Source of the DNA: Streptomyces caelestis
Lineage (GTDB): Bacteria; Actinomycetota; Actinomycetes; Streptomycetales; Streptomycetaceae
Reading direction: 5' to 3'
NCBI RefSeq assembly: GCF_001279005.1
Contig: NZ_LGCN01000154.1
Location: forward strand, 88,839 to 152,838
Length of the DNA stretch: 64,000 nucleotides
In this document: positions 49,641 to 58,417 of the stretch, piece by piece
Layout of the letters: the number at the start of each line of letters is the position of its first letter
Position numbering within the stretch: position 1 is the stretch's first letter
The notes under the pieces: generated by a model
The model's database searches: none
Seen by the model: only the letters and a program-made list of their open reading frames with translations
Told to the model about the DNA's origin: nothing
Translations under genes and position numbers: made by a program

Positions 49641-50903
49641 TCAGGGGGCGAGTAGCGCGTTGCATTCCCGCTGGAGGGCGATGTCGGCCCACATCGGGTG
49701 GTGGGGCGCGGCGTTGGAGCACACCACGGAGCCCCAGGCGCCGGCGCGCGAGGATTCGGCCGCCGCGAGGCGGCAGAAGGCGGCGCCGACGGGGCCCTCC
49801 TCGAAGGTGCCGTGCAGCGGTGTGTAGCCGATCCAGCCCTCGCCGAAGACCAGAGGGACCCCCGTGTCGGCGGCCCAGTCCGCGGCGGCGGCGATCCAGG
49901 TGGTAAGGCGCTGCTCCATCGCCTGGCGGTGGAAGGCGTAGCGACTGTGGAGCCAGGCGTCCCAGCGGTCGGGATCGCACCAGTCGTGGACGTAGACCTC
50001 GCGAGGGCCGACGACGGTGGCGTCCAGGCGCGGTCGGCCCTCGGCCGGTGGCGCCCACTCGTTCAGGCGGGGTGCGCCCGGCCGCAGCAGCTCGCGCTCG
50101 GCCAGTTCCTGCGGGAAGGGCCGGGAGGGGTCGCGCAGGGCGAAGGTGTCGATCAGTTCGTCCAGCACGCCGTAGACGTAGGGGTGGAACACGGCGACGT
50201 CGACGTCCCGGGGCACCCCGCGCAGCGAGCCGACGGGGACCTGCGCGTAGTTGACCGTCACCATGCGGTCCGGGTGCCGCTCCCGGAAGCGGGCGAGGCC
50301 GCGTTCGAGGCGGGGCCGCAGGGCGACGACGGGGTCGCCGTCCAGGCCTTCGGTGAGGAAGCCGGCCTGGACCTCGTTGTGCAGTTCGGTGAAGGCGACG
50401 CGGTCGTCCAGTCCGCCGTGGGCGGCGAGGAAGTCGATGAGGTCGGCGAGTGCGTCGGCCAGCGCCTGCGGCCGCTGTTCGGGGTCGACGGTCATCAGCG
50501 CGTCGTACCACGCCCGGTCCAGGGCGAAGGAGGACGACTGCTGGTACTCCCAGCTGGAGAGGATCACGAAGCAGTCGTGGCGGCGGGCCGCTTCGAACAG
50601 GGCCAGCAGCCGGGCGCGCGCGTCGACGCACGTCTCGGCGCGCACGTCGTACCAGCGCACCCGCCGGCCGTAGTCGCCGCCCAGGGGGCCCAGGCGCAGG
50701 TGGCGGGTGTCGAGGCCGGAGCCGAAGAGCAGGTAGGGCATCGCACAGATGCGGACGGTGTTGTAGCCGCGCTCCACGGCCTCGGCGAAGGCGTGGTCCA
50801 GGTCGGCGAAAGGTTCGCCGGGGCCGGTGCGGGTGTACCAGGTGAAGTCCCACAGAGTGATCTTCAGGGTGTCGGGGAGATGGGCGGGCCGTGCGGTGGG
50901 CAT
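49641..50903 (-). CDS. cellulase-like glycoside hydrolase
   Basis: A 420-residue (beta/alpha)8 glycosidase-like protein without a signal peptide. AEAVERGYNTVRICAMPY lies in the first third. AFTELHNEVQAGF (probable acid/base Glu) and LVFGEGWIGYTP (probable nucleophile Glu) are placed as in clan GH-A enzymes. It matches what NCBI calls cellulase-like family proteins. As a cytoplasmic enzyme beside GH35 and an oligosaccharide transporter, it probably trims imported galacto-oligosaccharides. It is the last gene of the leftward unit, 67 bp after the second permease. Substrate uncertain. Confidence 0.78.
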   Translation of the reverse strand: MPTARPAHLPDTLKITLWDFTWYTRTGPGEPFADLDHAFAEAVERGYNTVRICAMPYLLFGSGLDTRHLRLGPLGGDYGRRVRWYDVRAETCVDARARLLALFEAARRHDCFVILSSWEYQQSSSFALDRAWYDALMTVDPEQRPQALADALADLIDFLAAHGGLDDRVAFTELHNEVQAGFLTEGLDGDPVVALRPRLERGLARFRERHPDRMVTVNYAQVPVGSLRGVPRDVDVAVFHPYVYGVLDELIDTFALRDPSRPFPQELAERELLRPGAPRLNEWAPPAEGRPRLDATVVGPREVYVHDWCDPDRWDAWLHSRYAFHRQAMEQRLTTWIAAAADWAADTGVPLVFGEGWIGYTPLHGTFEEGPVGAAFCRLAAAESSRAGAWGSVVCSNAAPHHPMWADIALQRECNALLAP

Positions 50904-50970
50904 CGCGAGGAGGGTGCCTCTCGTGAGGGAAGGGGCGGGCAGGTGCGCAGACCGTGGCGGGCAGGCGGGT

Positions 50971-51849
50971 TCAGCTCTTGACCGCGCCTGCGGTGAGTCC
51001 TTCGAGGAGTTGCCTGCGCAGCAGGAAGAAGACCAGCAGGCTCGGGATCACGGCGAGGACGGATCCGGCCAGGACCAGGTCGTACTGGCGGCCGGTGGCG
51101 CCGAACAGGGCCTGGAGCCCCAGGGGGAGCGTGTACTGCCCCGGATCGCTGACCACGATCAGCGGCCAGATCAGACTGTTGTAGCTGGTCAGGAAGGACC
51201 AGACGGCGAGCGCGCCCAGGGCGGGGCGGAGCAGGGGCAGCACGACACGCCGGAACAGGCCGAACTCGGTGCATCCGTCGACGCGTGCGGCGTCCAGAAG
51301 GGCGTCGGGGACGGATTGTTCGACGAACTGGCGCATCATGAAGATGCCGAACGCGGGTGCCACCCAGGGCACGACCAGCGCGAAGTAGGGCGTGGTCAGG
51401 TGCGCTTTGGCGACCATGACGAACAGCGGGACGACGATGACCGCGAACGGTACGGCCATCGAGCTGAACATGATGGTGAACAGGACGTTCTGTCCGCGGA
51501 AGCGGTACTTGGCGAAGGCGAACCCGGCCAGTGAGCACAGCGCCACCGAGGCAGCGGTGGACATCAGGGCCACGACCGTGCTGATCAGCAGCCAGCCCCA
51601 GAACGGATGGCCGCCGAGCAGCCCGCGGTAGTTCTCCAGGGTCGCGGGCACCGGCAGCGGCTGCGGCGGGTAGGAGAAGATGTCGCCCCGTGACTTGAAG
51701 GAGGCCGACAGGGCCCACAGCAGGGGCAGCGCGAAAACCAGCAGCAGGGCGATGAGGAAGGCGTACAGCAGGGCACGTCCCGCGGGTTTCCGGCGTGCCG
51801 GGCGCCGCGCTCCGTGCGGCGCTCTGCTGGTGGCGGTGACCGAGGTCAT
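50971..51849 (-). CDS. ABC sugar transporter permease (MalG-type)
   Basis: A 292-residue inner-membrane permease of the carbohydrate uptake family CUT1. Six hydrophobic helices are visible, and the EAA loop DALLDAARVDGCTEFGLFRRVVLPLLRPAL contacts the ATPase. ATG 51849 overlaps the stop of the other permease (ATGA). There is no ATP-binding gene in the cluster, so the shared MsiK ATPase of Streptomyces probably energises it. Confidence 0.9.
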   Translation of the reverse strand: MTSVTATSRAPHGARRPARRKPAGRALLYAFLIALLLVFALPLLWALSASFKSRGDIFSYPPQPLPVPATLENYRGLLGGHPFWGWLLISTVVALMSTAASVALCSLAGFAFAKYRFRGQNVLFTIMFSSMAVPFAVIVVPLFVMVAKAHLTTPYFALVVPWVAPAFGIFMMRQFVEQSVPDALLDAARVDGCTEFGLFRRVVLPLLRPALGALAVWSFLTSYNSLIWPLIVVSDPGQYTLPLGLQALFGATGRQYDLVLAGSVLAVIPSLLVFFLLRRQLLEGLTAGAVKS

Positions 51850-52814
51850 CGGCTGCTCCTTCCCACACCCAGGACCCGCATGGCGAGCTGCCCGAGGACG
51901 AACACGGCGACGAAGAGCAGCACACCGGCGGCTGCCGCGTAACCGAGCTGCTGGCGCTGGAATCCGGCGCGGAAGATGAACATGGTGACGGACAGGGTGG
52001 ACTCTCCGGGGCCGCCCTGAGTCAGCAGGAACGGTTCGTCGAAGATCTGTGCGGTATTGACCAGGACGGTGACGGCGACGAAGGCGGTCACCGGCCGCAG
52101 GGCGGGCAGCGTGACGTCCCAGAAGCGCCGCACGGGCCCGGCGCCGTCGAGGGCGGCCGCTTCGTACAGTTCCCGCGGCACGTTCTGCAGTCCCGCGAGG
52201 AAGAAGATCGTGAGGTAACCGGTCCAGCGCCACAGCACCAGGATCACGACGCTCACCCGTGCCCAGGCCGGCTCGCCGAGCCAGTCGACGCCGCCGAATC
52301 CGAACAGGGCGTGCAGGGTGGCGTTGAACAGGCCGAACTGCCGGTCGAAGATCAGTCCGAAGACAAGCGTGATGACGATCGGGGAGATCACCACCGGCAT
52401 GAAGTACGTCAGCCGGAACAGATCCCGCCCGCGCAGTCCCCGTGCGTTGAGGGCCTGCGCGATCAGCAGGGCGGCCGGGACGACGACGCACAGGGTGAAC
52501 ACCACGTACAGGGTGGTGTTCTGGACGGAGGTCCAGAAGCTGTGGTCGGTGAGCAGATCGCGGTAGTTGCGCAGTCCCACCCAGCGAGGGGCGCCGAGCC
52601 CCGCCCACTGGGTGCAGCTGAGGTACAGGCCGACGAAGACCGGTACCAGCAGGAACAGTCCGTAGAGCAGGTAGAAGGGCGAGATGAAGACGTAGGGGGC
52701 GAGGGTGCGCTGGTGGCGGTTCCACCAGGAGCGCTCGGCCGGGGTGCCGGGACGGCGGGGCGCGGGGCCCGTGCGTGCGGCGTGCCGGGGGCGGGTGGTC
52801 ACCGAGTCGGTCAT
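51846..52814 (-). CDS. ABC sugar transporter permease (MalF-type)
   Basis: A 322-residue CUT1 permease with a charged cytosolic N-terminus, FISPFYLLYGLFLLVPVFVGLYLS as the first helix, and the EAA loop RELYEAAALDGAGPVRRFWDVTLPALRP. ATG 52814 overlaps the SBP stop (ATGA at 52811-52814), and its own stop overlaps the next permease start. It forms the heterodimeric channel with that permease for oligosaccharide import. Confidence 0.9.
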   Translation of the reverse strand: MTDSVTTRPRHAARTGPAPRRPGTPAERSWWNRHQRTLAPYVFISPFYLLYGLFLLVPVFVGLYLSCTQWAGLGAPRWVGLRNYRDLLTDHSFWTSVQNTTLYVVFTLCVVVPAALLIAQALNARGLRGRDLFRLTYFMPVVISPIVITLVFGLIFDRQFGLFNATLHALFGFGGVDWLGEPAWARVSVVILVLWRWTGYLTIFFLAGLQNVPRELYEAAALDGAGPVRRFWDVTLPALRPVTAFVAVTVLVNTAQIFDEPFLLTQGGPGESTLSVTMFIFRAGFQRQQLGYAAAAGVLLFVAVFVLGQLAMRVLGVGRSSR

Positions 52815-54142
52815 CGCTTCACCTGCTGTCGGTAGGCCCTGATACCGGACTTGATCGCTTCCGCGGCGGAGGTCTTTCCCTGCAGCGCGCTCAGCACGGG
52901 GCCGCCCAGGACGTCGATCAGGATCTGCATGCCCGGGGCCTGGTAGAAGATCGGCAGATCGGCGACGGCCCTGCCGTAGACGTCGAAGACGCGCTGGCCG
53001 CCGAGGTAGTCATCGGTGATGCCGCGGAGTTCGGCATCCTCGTAGAGGGGTTTGAGGGTGGGCAGGAAGCCGCCCGAGCGGTAGCGCAGGAGCTGTCCCT
53101 CGCGGGTGAGGTAGACCCGGCGCAGCAGTTCGAGGGCGGCCTGCGTGTTCGGCTTGTCCTTCAGGACACAGAACGCGGTTCCTCCGAGCGTGGAGGCCTC
53201 GTGCCCGCCGCCGGAGAAGCGGGGCAGCGTCCTGATGCGCCACTTCTCCTTCTGTTCGGGCACGTTGGCCTGCAGTCCGTAGACGTTGTACCAGTTCGGC
53301 ATGACGGTGGCGGCCAGCCGGCCCGACTTCAGCGCTGCCGCGCAGGCGCTGCCGTAGGGGTCGGGCAGCGCCATCAGGAAGCCGGTCCGCACGCCGCGCG
53401 CCATGAACTCGAGGACCTCGACGGCTTCGGGCGAGTCGAGGGTGAGGCCGCCCGAGGCGTCGAAGGCGCCGCCGCCGCGCTGCAGGAGGAACTGCAGGAA
53501 GGCGTTGACGATGGAGCCGTTGTCGCCGGTGGCGACCATGCCCAGGCTGATCCGGTGCTGCTCGTGGAGGCGTTCACCGATGCGGGCCAGCTCCTGCCAG
53601 GTGTCGACGTCCTCGGGAATCCGGTATCTGTCGAAGACGTCCTGGCGGTAGTACAGGACACTGACGGAGTTGTCCGAGTCCAGTCCGTAGGGGATCCTGT
53701 CGACCGAGTACGGGGCGAGCTTGAGCAGCCGGCCGTCGAAGGGGCGGACGGTCTCACTCAGGTCGACGAAGAGGTTCTGCGCGATACGGGCCCCCATGAC
53801 GCGGGGGAACTGATCGATGATCATCCCGACCAGGTCGGGTGTGTCCCCGTCGGCGACCGCCTGCGCCATCATGCGGGTGACGATGTCGGTGCCGGCCGCC
53901 GTGGTGAAGCGCATCCGGTAGTCGAACTGCGAGCCCTTCGTCAGCGCCTTCCCGCGCACGGCGCTTTGGAAGGTCTTGATGTAGCCGGGGTCGTGGGTCC
54001 ACATCGAGATCTGTACCGGCCCCTCGGTCACCGCCCGGGCGGAACCCGAGCCGCATCCCGCCAGCGCCGGTGCGGCGAGCAGAGCCAGCCCCGCACCCGC
54101 CCCGGCTCTCAGTACCGACCGGCGGCCCACCTCACTCGTCAT
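52811..54142 (-). CDS. extracellular sugar-binding lipoprotein of the ABC importer
   Basis: A 443-residue solute-binding protein with an N-terminus containing twin Arg (GRRSVLRAG), a hydrophobic core and lipobox LAGCGSG (Cys near residue 30). MWTHDPGYIKTFQSAV and DTPDLVGMIIDQF, YRQDVFDRYRIPEDVDTWQEL are typical of cluster B binding proteins for oligosaccharides. It captures beta-galactosides outside the membrane. ATG 54142 overlaps the end of the GH35 gene by 11 bp. Confidence 0.9.
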   Translation of the reverse strand: MTSEVGRRSVLRAGAGAGLALLAAPALAGCGSGSARAVTEGPVQISMWTHDPGYIKTFQSAVRGKALTKGSQFDYRMRFTTAAGTDIVTRMMAQAVADGDTPDLVGMIIDQFPRVMGARIAQNLFVDLSETVRPFDGRLLKLAPYSVDRIPYGLDSDNSVSVLYYRQDVFDRYRIPEDVDTWQELARIGERLHEQHRISLGMVATGDNGSIVNAFLQFLLQRGGGAFDASGGLTLDSPEAVEVLEFMARGVRTGFLMALPDPYGSACAAALKSGRLAATVMPNWYNVYGLQANVPEQKEKWRIRTLPRFSGGGHEASTLGGTAFCVLKDKPNTQAALELLRRVYLTREGQLLRYRSGGFLPTLKPLYEDAELRGITDDYLGGQRVFDVYGRAVADLPIFYQAPGMQILIDVLGGPVLSALQGKTSAAEAIKSGIRAYRQQVKR

Positions 54143-56558
54143 CTTCGGCTCCTGAGGTGACGGTCAGGGTGATCCGACGGACGGACACGAGGTCGGCGCT
54201 GTCCAGCGAGACACGTTCGCGCGCGGCTTCCAGCCCTTGCCGCGCCGTGGCGTCGACGTACACCTCGCCGTCGGGTGCGAGCGGCAGGATCCGAAGTTCG
54301 ACGCCGTGTTCGGCCACCGGGCCGGCGAACCGGTGCAGGCCGATCTCCCAGGCGGGGCCGTACCAGAAGTGGTCCGCGATCAGCTGCCCGTCGACGTAGG
54401 CCCGTGCCGCGTCGCCGGTGTAGGTCAGACGCAGCAGCTCTTCCCCGTCGGCTTCGGATGTTCCGGCGGGGAGGGTGATCCGGTAGACGGCAGCGGCGTC
54501 GAAGTCGGCGTCGAGCGGTGCCGAGGCCCGGTGGTGCGAGCCGCCGGTCCGGGCGGGCGGCACGACAGCCTCGGCCCGCACGCACTCGACGGTGGGACGC
54601 TGCGGGGACGCGGTGCGGCCGTCGGCGGCGCCCGGGGTGAGCGTCCAGCGGGTGAAGACGCCGTCGGCACGCGGCTCGGACAGGCACGGTCCGCCGAGCC
54701 GGCATGCCGCGGCGTCCTCACGTTCGACCCCTAGTGCGGCCAGCTCGAGGCGGGTTCGCGCGGTGTGGATGCGCAGGCTGTCGCCGTCGGCGAGTACGGG
54801 TTCGTCGCACAGCACGAGCCGGTCGACGCCGCCGATGCGGACACGCTGGGCCCGCAGTGCCTGTTCCTCGGACAGCACGAGCAGCCGGACGGGTCCCTCG
54901 GGGCCGGTCACGGTCAGCAGGGCCTCGGGGCCGGGTTCGGGGACACTCACCACCATCCGGTCCGCGTCCTGCGCGTCGGAGGTCTCCACGCGCGCCGGGC
55001 CGGACACGACGGCACCGGACGGCAGGCAGAACTGGGGGGTGACGCCGGCGGTCGCGGCGAACACGCTGACCGGCGTGCCGTCGAGCTCCAGCCGGGTCAC
55101 CGGCTGCGCGCTGGCCCACTCGACACGCACCCCGCGGCCCGCCTCGTACCCGAGCGGCCACACGAAGTGCGCTCCGGAGGGGATGGTCACCTCCCGTGCG
55201 GGCAGGGTGAGTGTCCGCTCGCCGAGGTGCACCTGGAACCGCACCCGCTCGTGATGCGGGAGCGGCTCGTGCGGCTGGTGGTTGTTGACGAAGAGAAAGC
55301 CGCGATCGCCGTGGGAGCGGACCGACCAGCGCAGCGACGTGCGGTCGTCCAGCCCGGCCGGACCGTCGTCGGGCAGGAACAGCGGCATGTCCGCGAGCGC
55401 CGCCCCGCTGTCGTGGATGAGCAGGTGCTGCAGCCGCAGTGCGGCGAACGACGGCCGCACCTGTCCGTACTCACCCAGCGGTGCCTGGAAGTCGTAGGTG
55501 ACGGCCGGCAGGTCGTTGGGGTATCCGGTGCTGTGCGACTCCTGGTTGGGCAGCGCCTGAGCGAGGCGCTGGGAACAGCCGTGGTACAGGTAGTAGCCCT
55601 GCCACACCGAGCCGCTGCCGAGCTTCGTCAGGGCCAGCGAGGAGACGTCGGCGGCCGGGACGAGGGGGCGTCGGTGGTAGGCGATCGCCATGCCGCCGCC
55701 CAGCTCGCAGGTCGCATAGGGGTAGCGGCGGTCGTCCGGCCCAGTGCCGGCGGGGGCGGACGACCGCAGGTCCGCGCCGATCGCGTGGTCGTCGCGGATC
55801 GCGGTGAAGAAGTAGTGGCGGCGCATCTCGCGGGCCCAGCCCTCGTGGGCGTCCTCCCAGAACGCCTCCGGATAGCCGCCGTACAGCGGCAGCAGTACGT
55901 CCGCGGGAATGTCGGCCGCGCCCCAGCCCGTCGCCGTCCACAGAGGGGCCTCGATGCCCGCTCGTTCGGCCATGGCGCGCAGGGTGCGCAGGTGCTCCGG
56001 CTGGTCGTACAGCTCGTTCTCCACCTGGACGGCGACAATCGGGCCCTCGTCGTCGTACGACAGACCGCGCAGTTCCCGGGCGATGGCCGCGTAGTACGGC
56101 TCGACGAGGGCCAGGTACGCCGGGTCGTCGGTGCGCGGGGAACAGTCCTCCCGCATCAGCCAGTCGGGGAAACCGCCGTTGCGGCATTCGCCGTGCGACC
56201 ACGGCCCGATCCGGACCGACACGTACAGCTCCAGTTCACCGCACAGCTCGACGAAGCGGCGGATGTCGAGGTCGCCGTCGAAGCGCAGCGTGCCGCGCTC
56301 CTCCTCGTGCTGGTTCCAGAACAGGTACGTGGCGAGGAGGTCGATTCCGCCGGCGCGGATCTTCAGCAGTTCCTCGCGCCATTCGGCGGCCGGGTAGCGG
56401 CTGAAGTGGAACTCGCCCATGACCGGCAGCCAGGGCTCGTCACCTCGCACGAGTTTGCGGCTGTCGGCCCGCAGTGGCGCCGGAACCCCGGCCCGGCTGC
56501 CCATGGGCAGGTGCCCGGACAGCGGAACGGGGGGGTGTTGTGTGTGCAACGTCAGCAT
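54132..56558 (-). CDS. GH35 beta-galactosidase
   Basis: An 808-residue family 35 beta-galactosidase without a signal peptide, so cytoplasmic. It starts with the family hallmark GEFHFSRYP and GGIDLLATYLFWNQHEEERG. The acid/base Glu is in IVAVQVENELYDQP (residue ~175). The nucleophile Glu is probably in ATCELGGGMAIA. C-terminal beta-sandwich domains follow. ATG 56558 is preferred because GGGAG lies 9 bp in front; ATG 56576 lacks a ribosome site. First gene of the leftward unit, divergent from the GntR regulator. It releases galactose from imported oligosaccharides. Confidence 0.9.
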   Translation of the reverse strand: MLTLHTQHPPVPLSGHLPMGSRAGVPAPLRADSRKLVRGDEPWLPVMGEFHFSRYPAAEWREELLKIRAGGIDLLATYLFWNQHEEERGTLRFDGDLDIRRFVELCGELELYVSVRIGPWSHGECRNGGFPDWLMREDCSPRTDDPAYLALVEPYYAAIARELRGLSYDDEGPIVAVQVENELYDQPEHLRTLRAMAERAGIEAPLWTATGWGAADIPADVLLPLYGGYPEAFWEDAHEGWAREMRRHYFFTAIRDDHAIGADLRSSAPAGTGPDDRRYPYATCELGGGMAIAYHRRPLVPAADVSSLALTKLGSGSVWQGYYLYHGCSQRLAQALPNQESHSTGYPNDLPAVTYDFQAPLGEYGQVRPSFAALRLQHLLIHDSGAALADMPLFLPDDGPAGLDDRTSLRWSVRSHGDRGFLFVNNHQPHEPLPHHERVRFQVHLGERTLTLPAREVTIPSGAHFVWPLGYEAGRGVRVEWASAQPVTRLELDGTPVSVFAATAGVTPQFCLPSGAVVSGPARVETSDAQDADRMVVSVPEPGPEALLTVTGPEGPVRLLVLSEEQALRAQRVRIGGVDRLVLCDEPVLADGDSLRIHTARTRLELAALGVEREDAAACRLGGPCLSEPRADGVFTRWTLTPGAADGRTASPQRPTVECVRAEAVVPPARTGGSHHRASAPLDADFDAAAVYRITLPAGTSEADGEELLRLTYTGDAARAYVDGQLIADHFWYGPAWEIGLHRFAGPVAEHGVELRILPLAPDGEVYVDATARQGLEAARERVSLDSADLVSVRRITLTVTSGAEDDE

Positions 56559-56631
56559 GACAGGCGGCTCCCGCATCGCGGCTCGTGAAGTGGGTTCATC
56601 GTCAGGTCGACCCACACCCCTGTCAAGATGT

Positions 56632-56647
56632 ATTCATAAATAATGCT
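56632..56647. promoter_or_regulatory. candidate GntR operator in the divergent GH35/gntR promoter
   Basis: ATTCATAAATAATGCT lies 74 bp upstream of the GH35 start and 94 bp upstream of the GntR start, in an isolated AT-rich patch. It matches the site at 44808-44823 in 14 of 16 bases. One binding event here could control both the importer operon and the regulator itself. Confidence 0.65.
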
Positions 56648-56740
56648 TAGCGGTAGACTCGGTGGCCATGACGCGGGAGGTCCCCGCTCGCCCCACCCGG
56701 CAAGCGCCCGATCAGCCCCACCGACTCAAGGAGAAACCGC

Positions 56741-57457
56741 ATGGTGTCCTACTCCGGCCGCGGCGTGCACGGACAGGTCGTCCACACCCTGGGCGCGCGC
56801 ATCGTGGGAGGTGGGATCGGTGAGGGGGAGATCCTCGACATCGGCGCCCTCGGAGCCGAGCTGGACGTGAGCCTGACCGTGATGCGCGAAGCGCTCAAGG
56901 TCCTCGCCGGCAAGGGGCTGACCGACGCACGGCAGAAGCGCGGCACCTTCGTACGGGAACGCGCCCACTGGAACCTCCTCGACGCCGACGTCATCCGCTG
57001 GCGGATGGAGACGGGCGACGGCACGCAACTGCTGCACGACCTGGCCGACGTACGGTCCATCATCGAGCCGGCCGCGGCGCACCGGGCGGCCCTGCACCGC
57101 ACCGACGCCGACCTGACCGTCCTCGACGCCGCCCTCGACGCCATGGGGCAAGCACAGGTGGACTCCGCGGCCGCCGCCGAGGCCGACGCCGCCTTCCACC
57201 GCGCCCTGCTCGCCGCCACCGGCAACGAACTGCTGCAGCGAATGGACATGCTGCTCGAACCCGGCCTCCGGGAACGCGACCGCATGGTCCACAGCCACCA
57301 CTTGGCGGACGACCCCGTCCCCAGCCACCGCGCCGTGCTCGACGCCATCCGCGACCAGGACCCCGCCCGCGCCGAACTCGCCATGCTCAACCTGCTCGCC
57401 AAGGCCCTCGCGGACCTGGAGCGGCTCGCCGCGCCCAAGGCCGCGACGCGCTCCTGA
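56741..57457 (+). CDS. FadR-subfamily GntR regulator (DgoR-like)
   Basis: A 238-residue regulator with a winged helix (residues ~10-75, LDIGALGAELDVSLTVMREALKVLAGKGL) and an all-helical FCD domain with metal-site pattern DADFHRALL-type (EADAAFHRALLAATGNE) and PSHRAVLDAI. FCD-domain GntR proteins of this kind repress galactonate genes in other bacteria and sense a pathway sugar acid. It is divergent from GH35. ATG 56741 follows AAGGAGA. Bases 57458-57775 show no supported gene. Confidence 0.9.
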   Translation: MVSYSGRGVHGQVVHTLGARIVGGGIGEGEILDIGALGAELDVSLTVMREALKVLAGKGLTDARQKRGTFVRERAHWNLLDADVIRWRMETGDGTQLLHDLADVRSIIEPAAAHRAALHRTDADLTVLDAALDAMGQAQVDSAAAAEADAAFHRALLAATGNELLQRMDMLLEPGLRERDRMVHSHHLADDPVPSHRAVLDAIRDQDPARAELAMLNLLAKALADLERLAAPKAATRS

Positions 57458-57775
57458 GGAGCCGCCGAGGCGCGCTGCCGGGGCCGCGACGTCAGCCGGA
57501 CGACACGAGAGGGCGAATCCGCGAAAGGCAGGGCACGCGACGACTGGATCCGCACGCGTGGCGCACGCCCTGCTCGACCTGACCGACGCCGCCGTACTCG
57601 AGGCCCCACACGGAACGCCGACCCGGCTGTCCTCGAAGGCCGCGCCGCCCGTACGGGGCCGGCCCGCCGGTGCGCGCAGTGTCGGCGGAGCCTGGCCCGC
57701 TTCGGCGGGTTCGCCCCTCGAGCGGTGCGGCCCGCAGGACGGGACCGCCGTGGGCGCCGTCCTGTCTCCCGGCAC

Positions 57776-58190
57776 TCCCGGTGGCTTCCGACGGCACCGA
57801 CACGTACCGGACCGTGCGGGCGGCAGTCGACGCCGTGCCGGCCGACAGCACGGCCCGCCGGGTCATCACGATCGAACCGGGGACCTACCGGGAAATCGCG
57901 ACGATTGCCTCGAACGATTCCCGCATCACTCTGCGAGGGCTGGGCAGCGCGGCCGTGTTCGCCCACGGACACGACTTCCCGGCCACCGACCCGACCATCT
58001 CCGACGACTTCGGCGGGAGCTCGGTGACCAGCGGCCGGCAGGCGGCGGTGATCCGTCCCCAACGCCGACCGCGCGGTGTTCAGCAATGTGCGGCTGCTGG
58101 GCGACCAGGACACCTTCCTGGCCGACGACTCCACCCGCGCCCACATGACCGACTCGTACGTGGAGGGCACCGTCGCCTGCGCGGCCGCGC
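57776..58190 (+). pseudogene. decayed pectinesterase
   Basis: From about 57779 the frame reads VASDGTDTYRTVRAAVDAVPAD and ITIEPGTYREIATIASND, the opening of CE8 pectin methylesterases. About 23 residues are then missing between LRGLG and AVFAHGHDF. After DDFGGSSVTSGRQA a frameshift near 58055 leads to RAVFSNVRLLGDQDTFL and TDSYVEGTV. The sequence then breaks off before the catalytic Asp region. The signal peptide and C-terminal half are absent. The intact enzyme would de-esterify pectin; it fits with the pectate lyase at the window end. Confidence 0.8.
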
Positions 58191-58372
58191 CGCGCGGGGG
58201 CGGTGCCGTTGAGGGAGGCGCCGACGCTGCGCCTTCGGCGGTCGGAGCGGGAGAGGAAGGGGCGAGAGGCAGGCGTGCGGGCCGCCATGACCGCTTCGGG
58301 CGGCGCGGTTCGGTGGCTCGAGGCCGGCCGCGGCCGGATTCTGCCCGGTGCCCGGCGCGATTTCGGGAAAGG

Positions 58373-58409
58373 GGAGGGACCGGCCGCCCCGGTGGCGGCC
58401 GGTCCCTCC
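58373..58409 (-). terminator. terminator of the subtilisin-like protease gene
   Basis: A perfect 16-bp stem (58373-58388 with 58394-58409) and a 5-nt loop, 9 bp after the protease stop on the minus strand, followed by CCTTTCCC. It is one of the strongest hairpins in the window. Confidence 0.8.
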
Positions 58410-58417
58410 GCGTCGCT

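Noticed and set aside
54765-56588. 607-codon plus-strand frame opposite GH35
   Set aside because: Antisense shadow; GH35 motifs and operon structure are clear on the minus strand.
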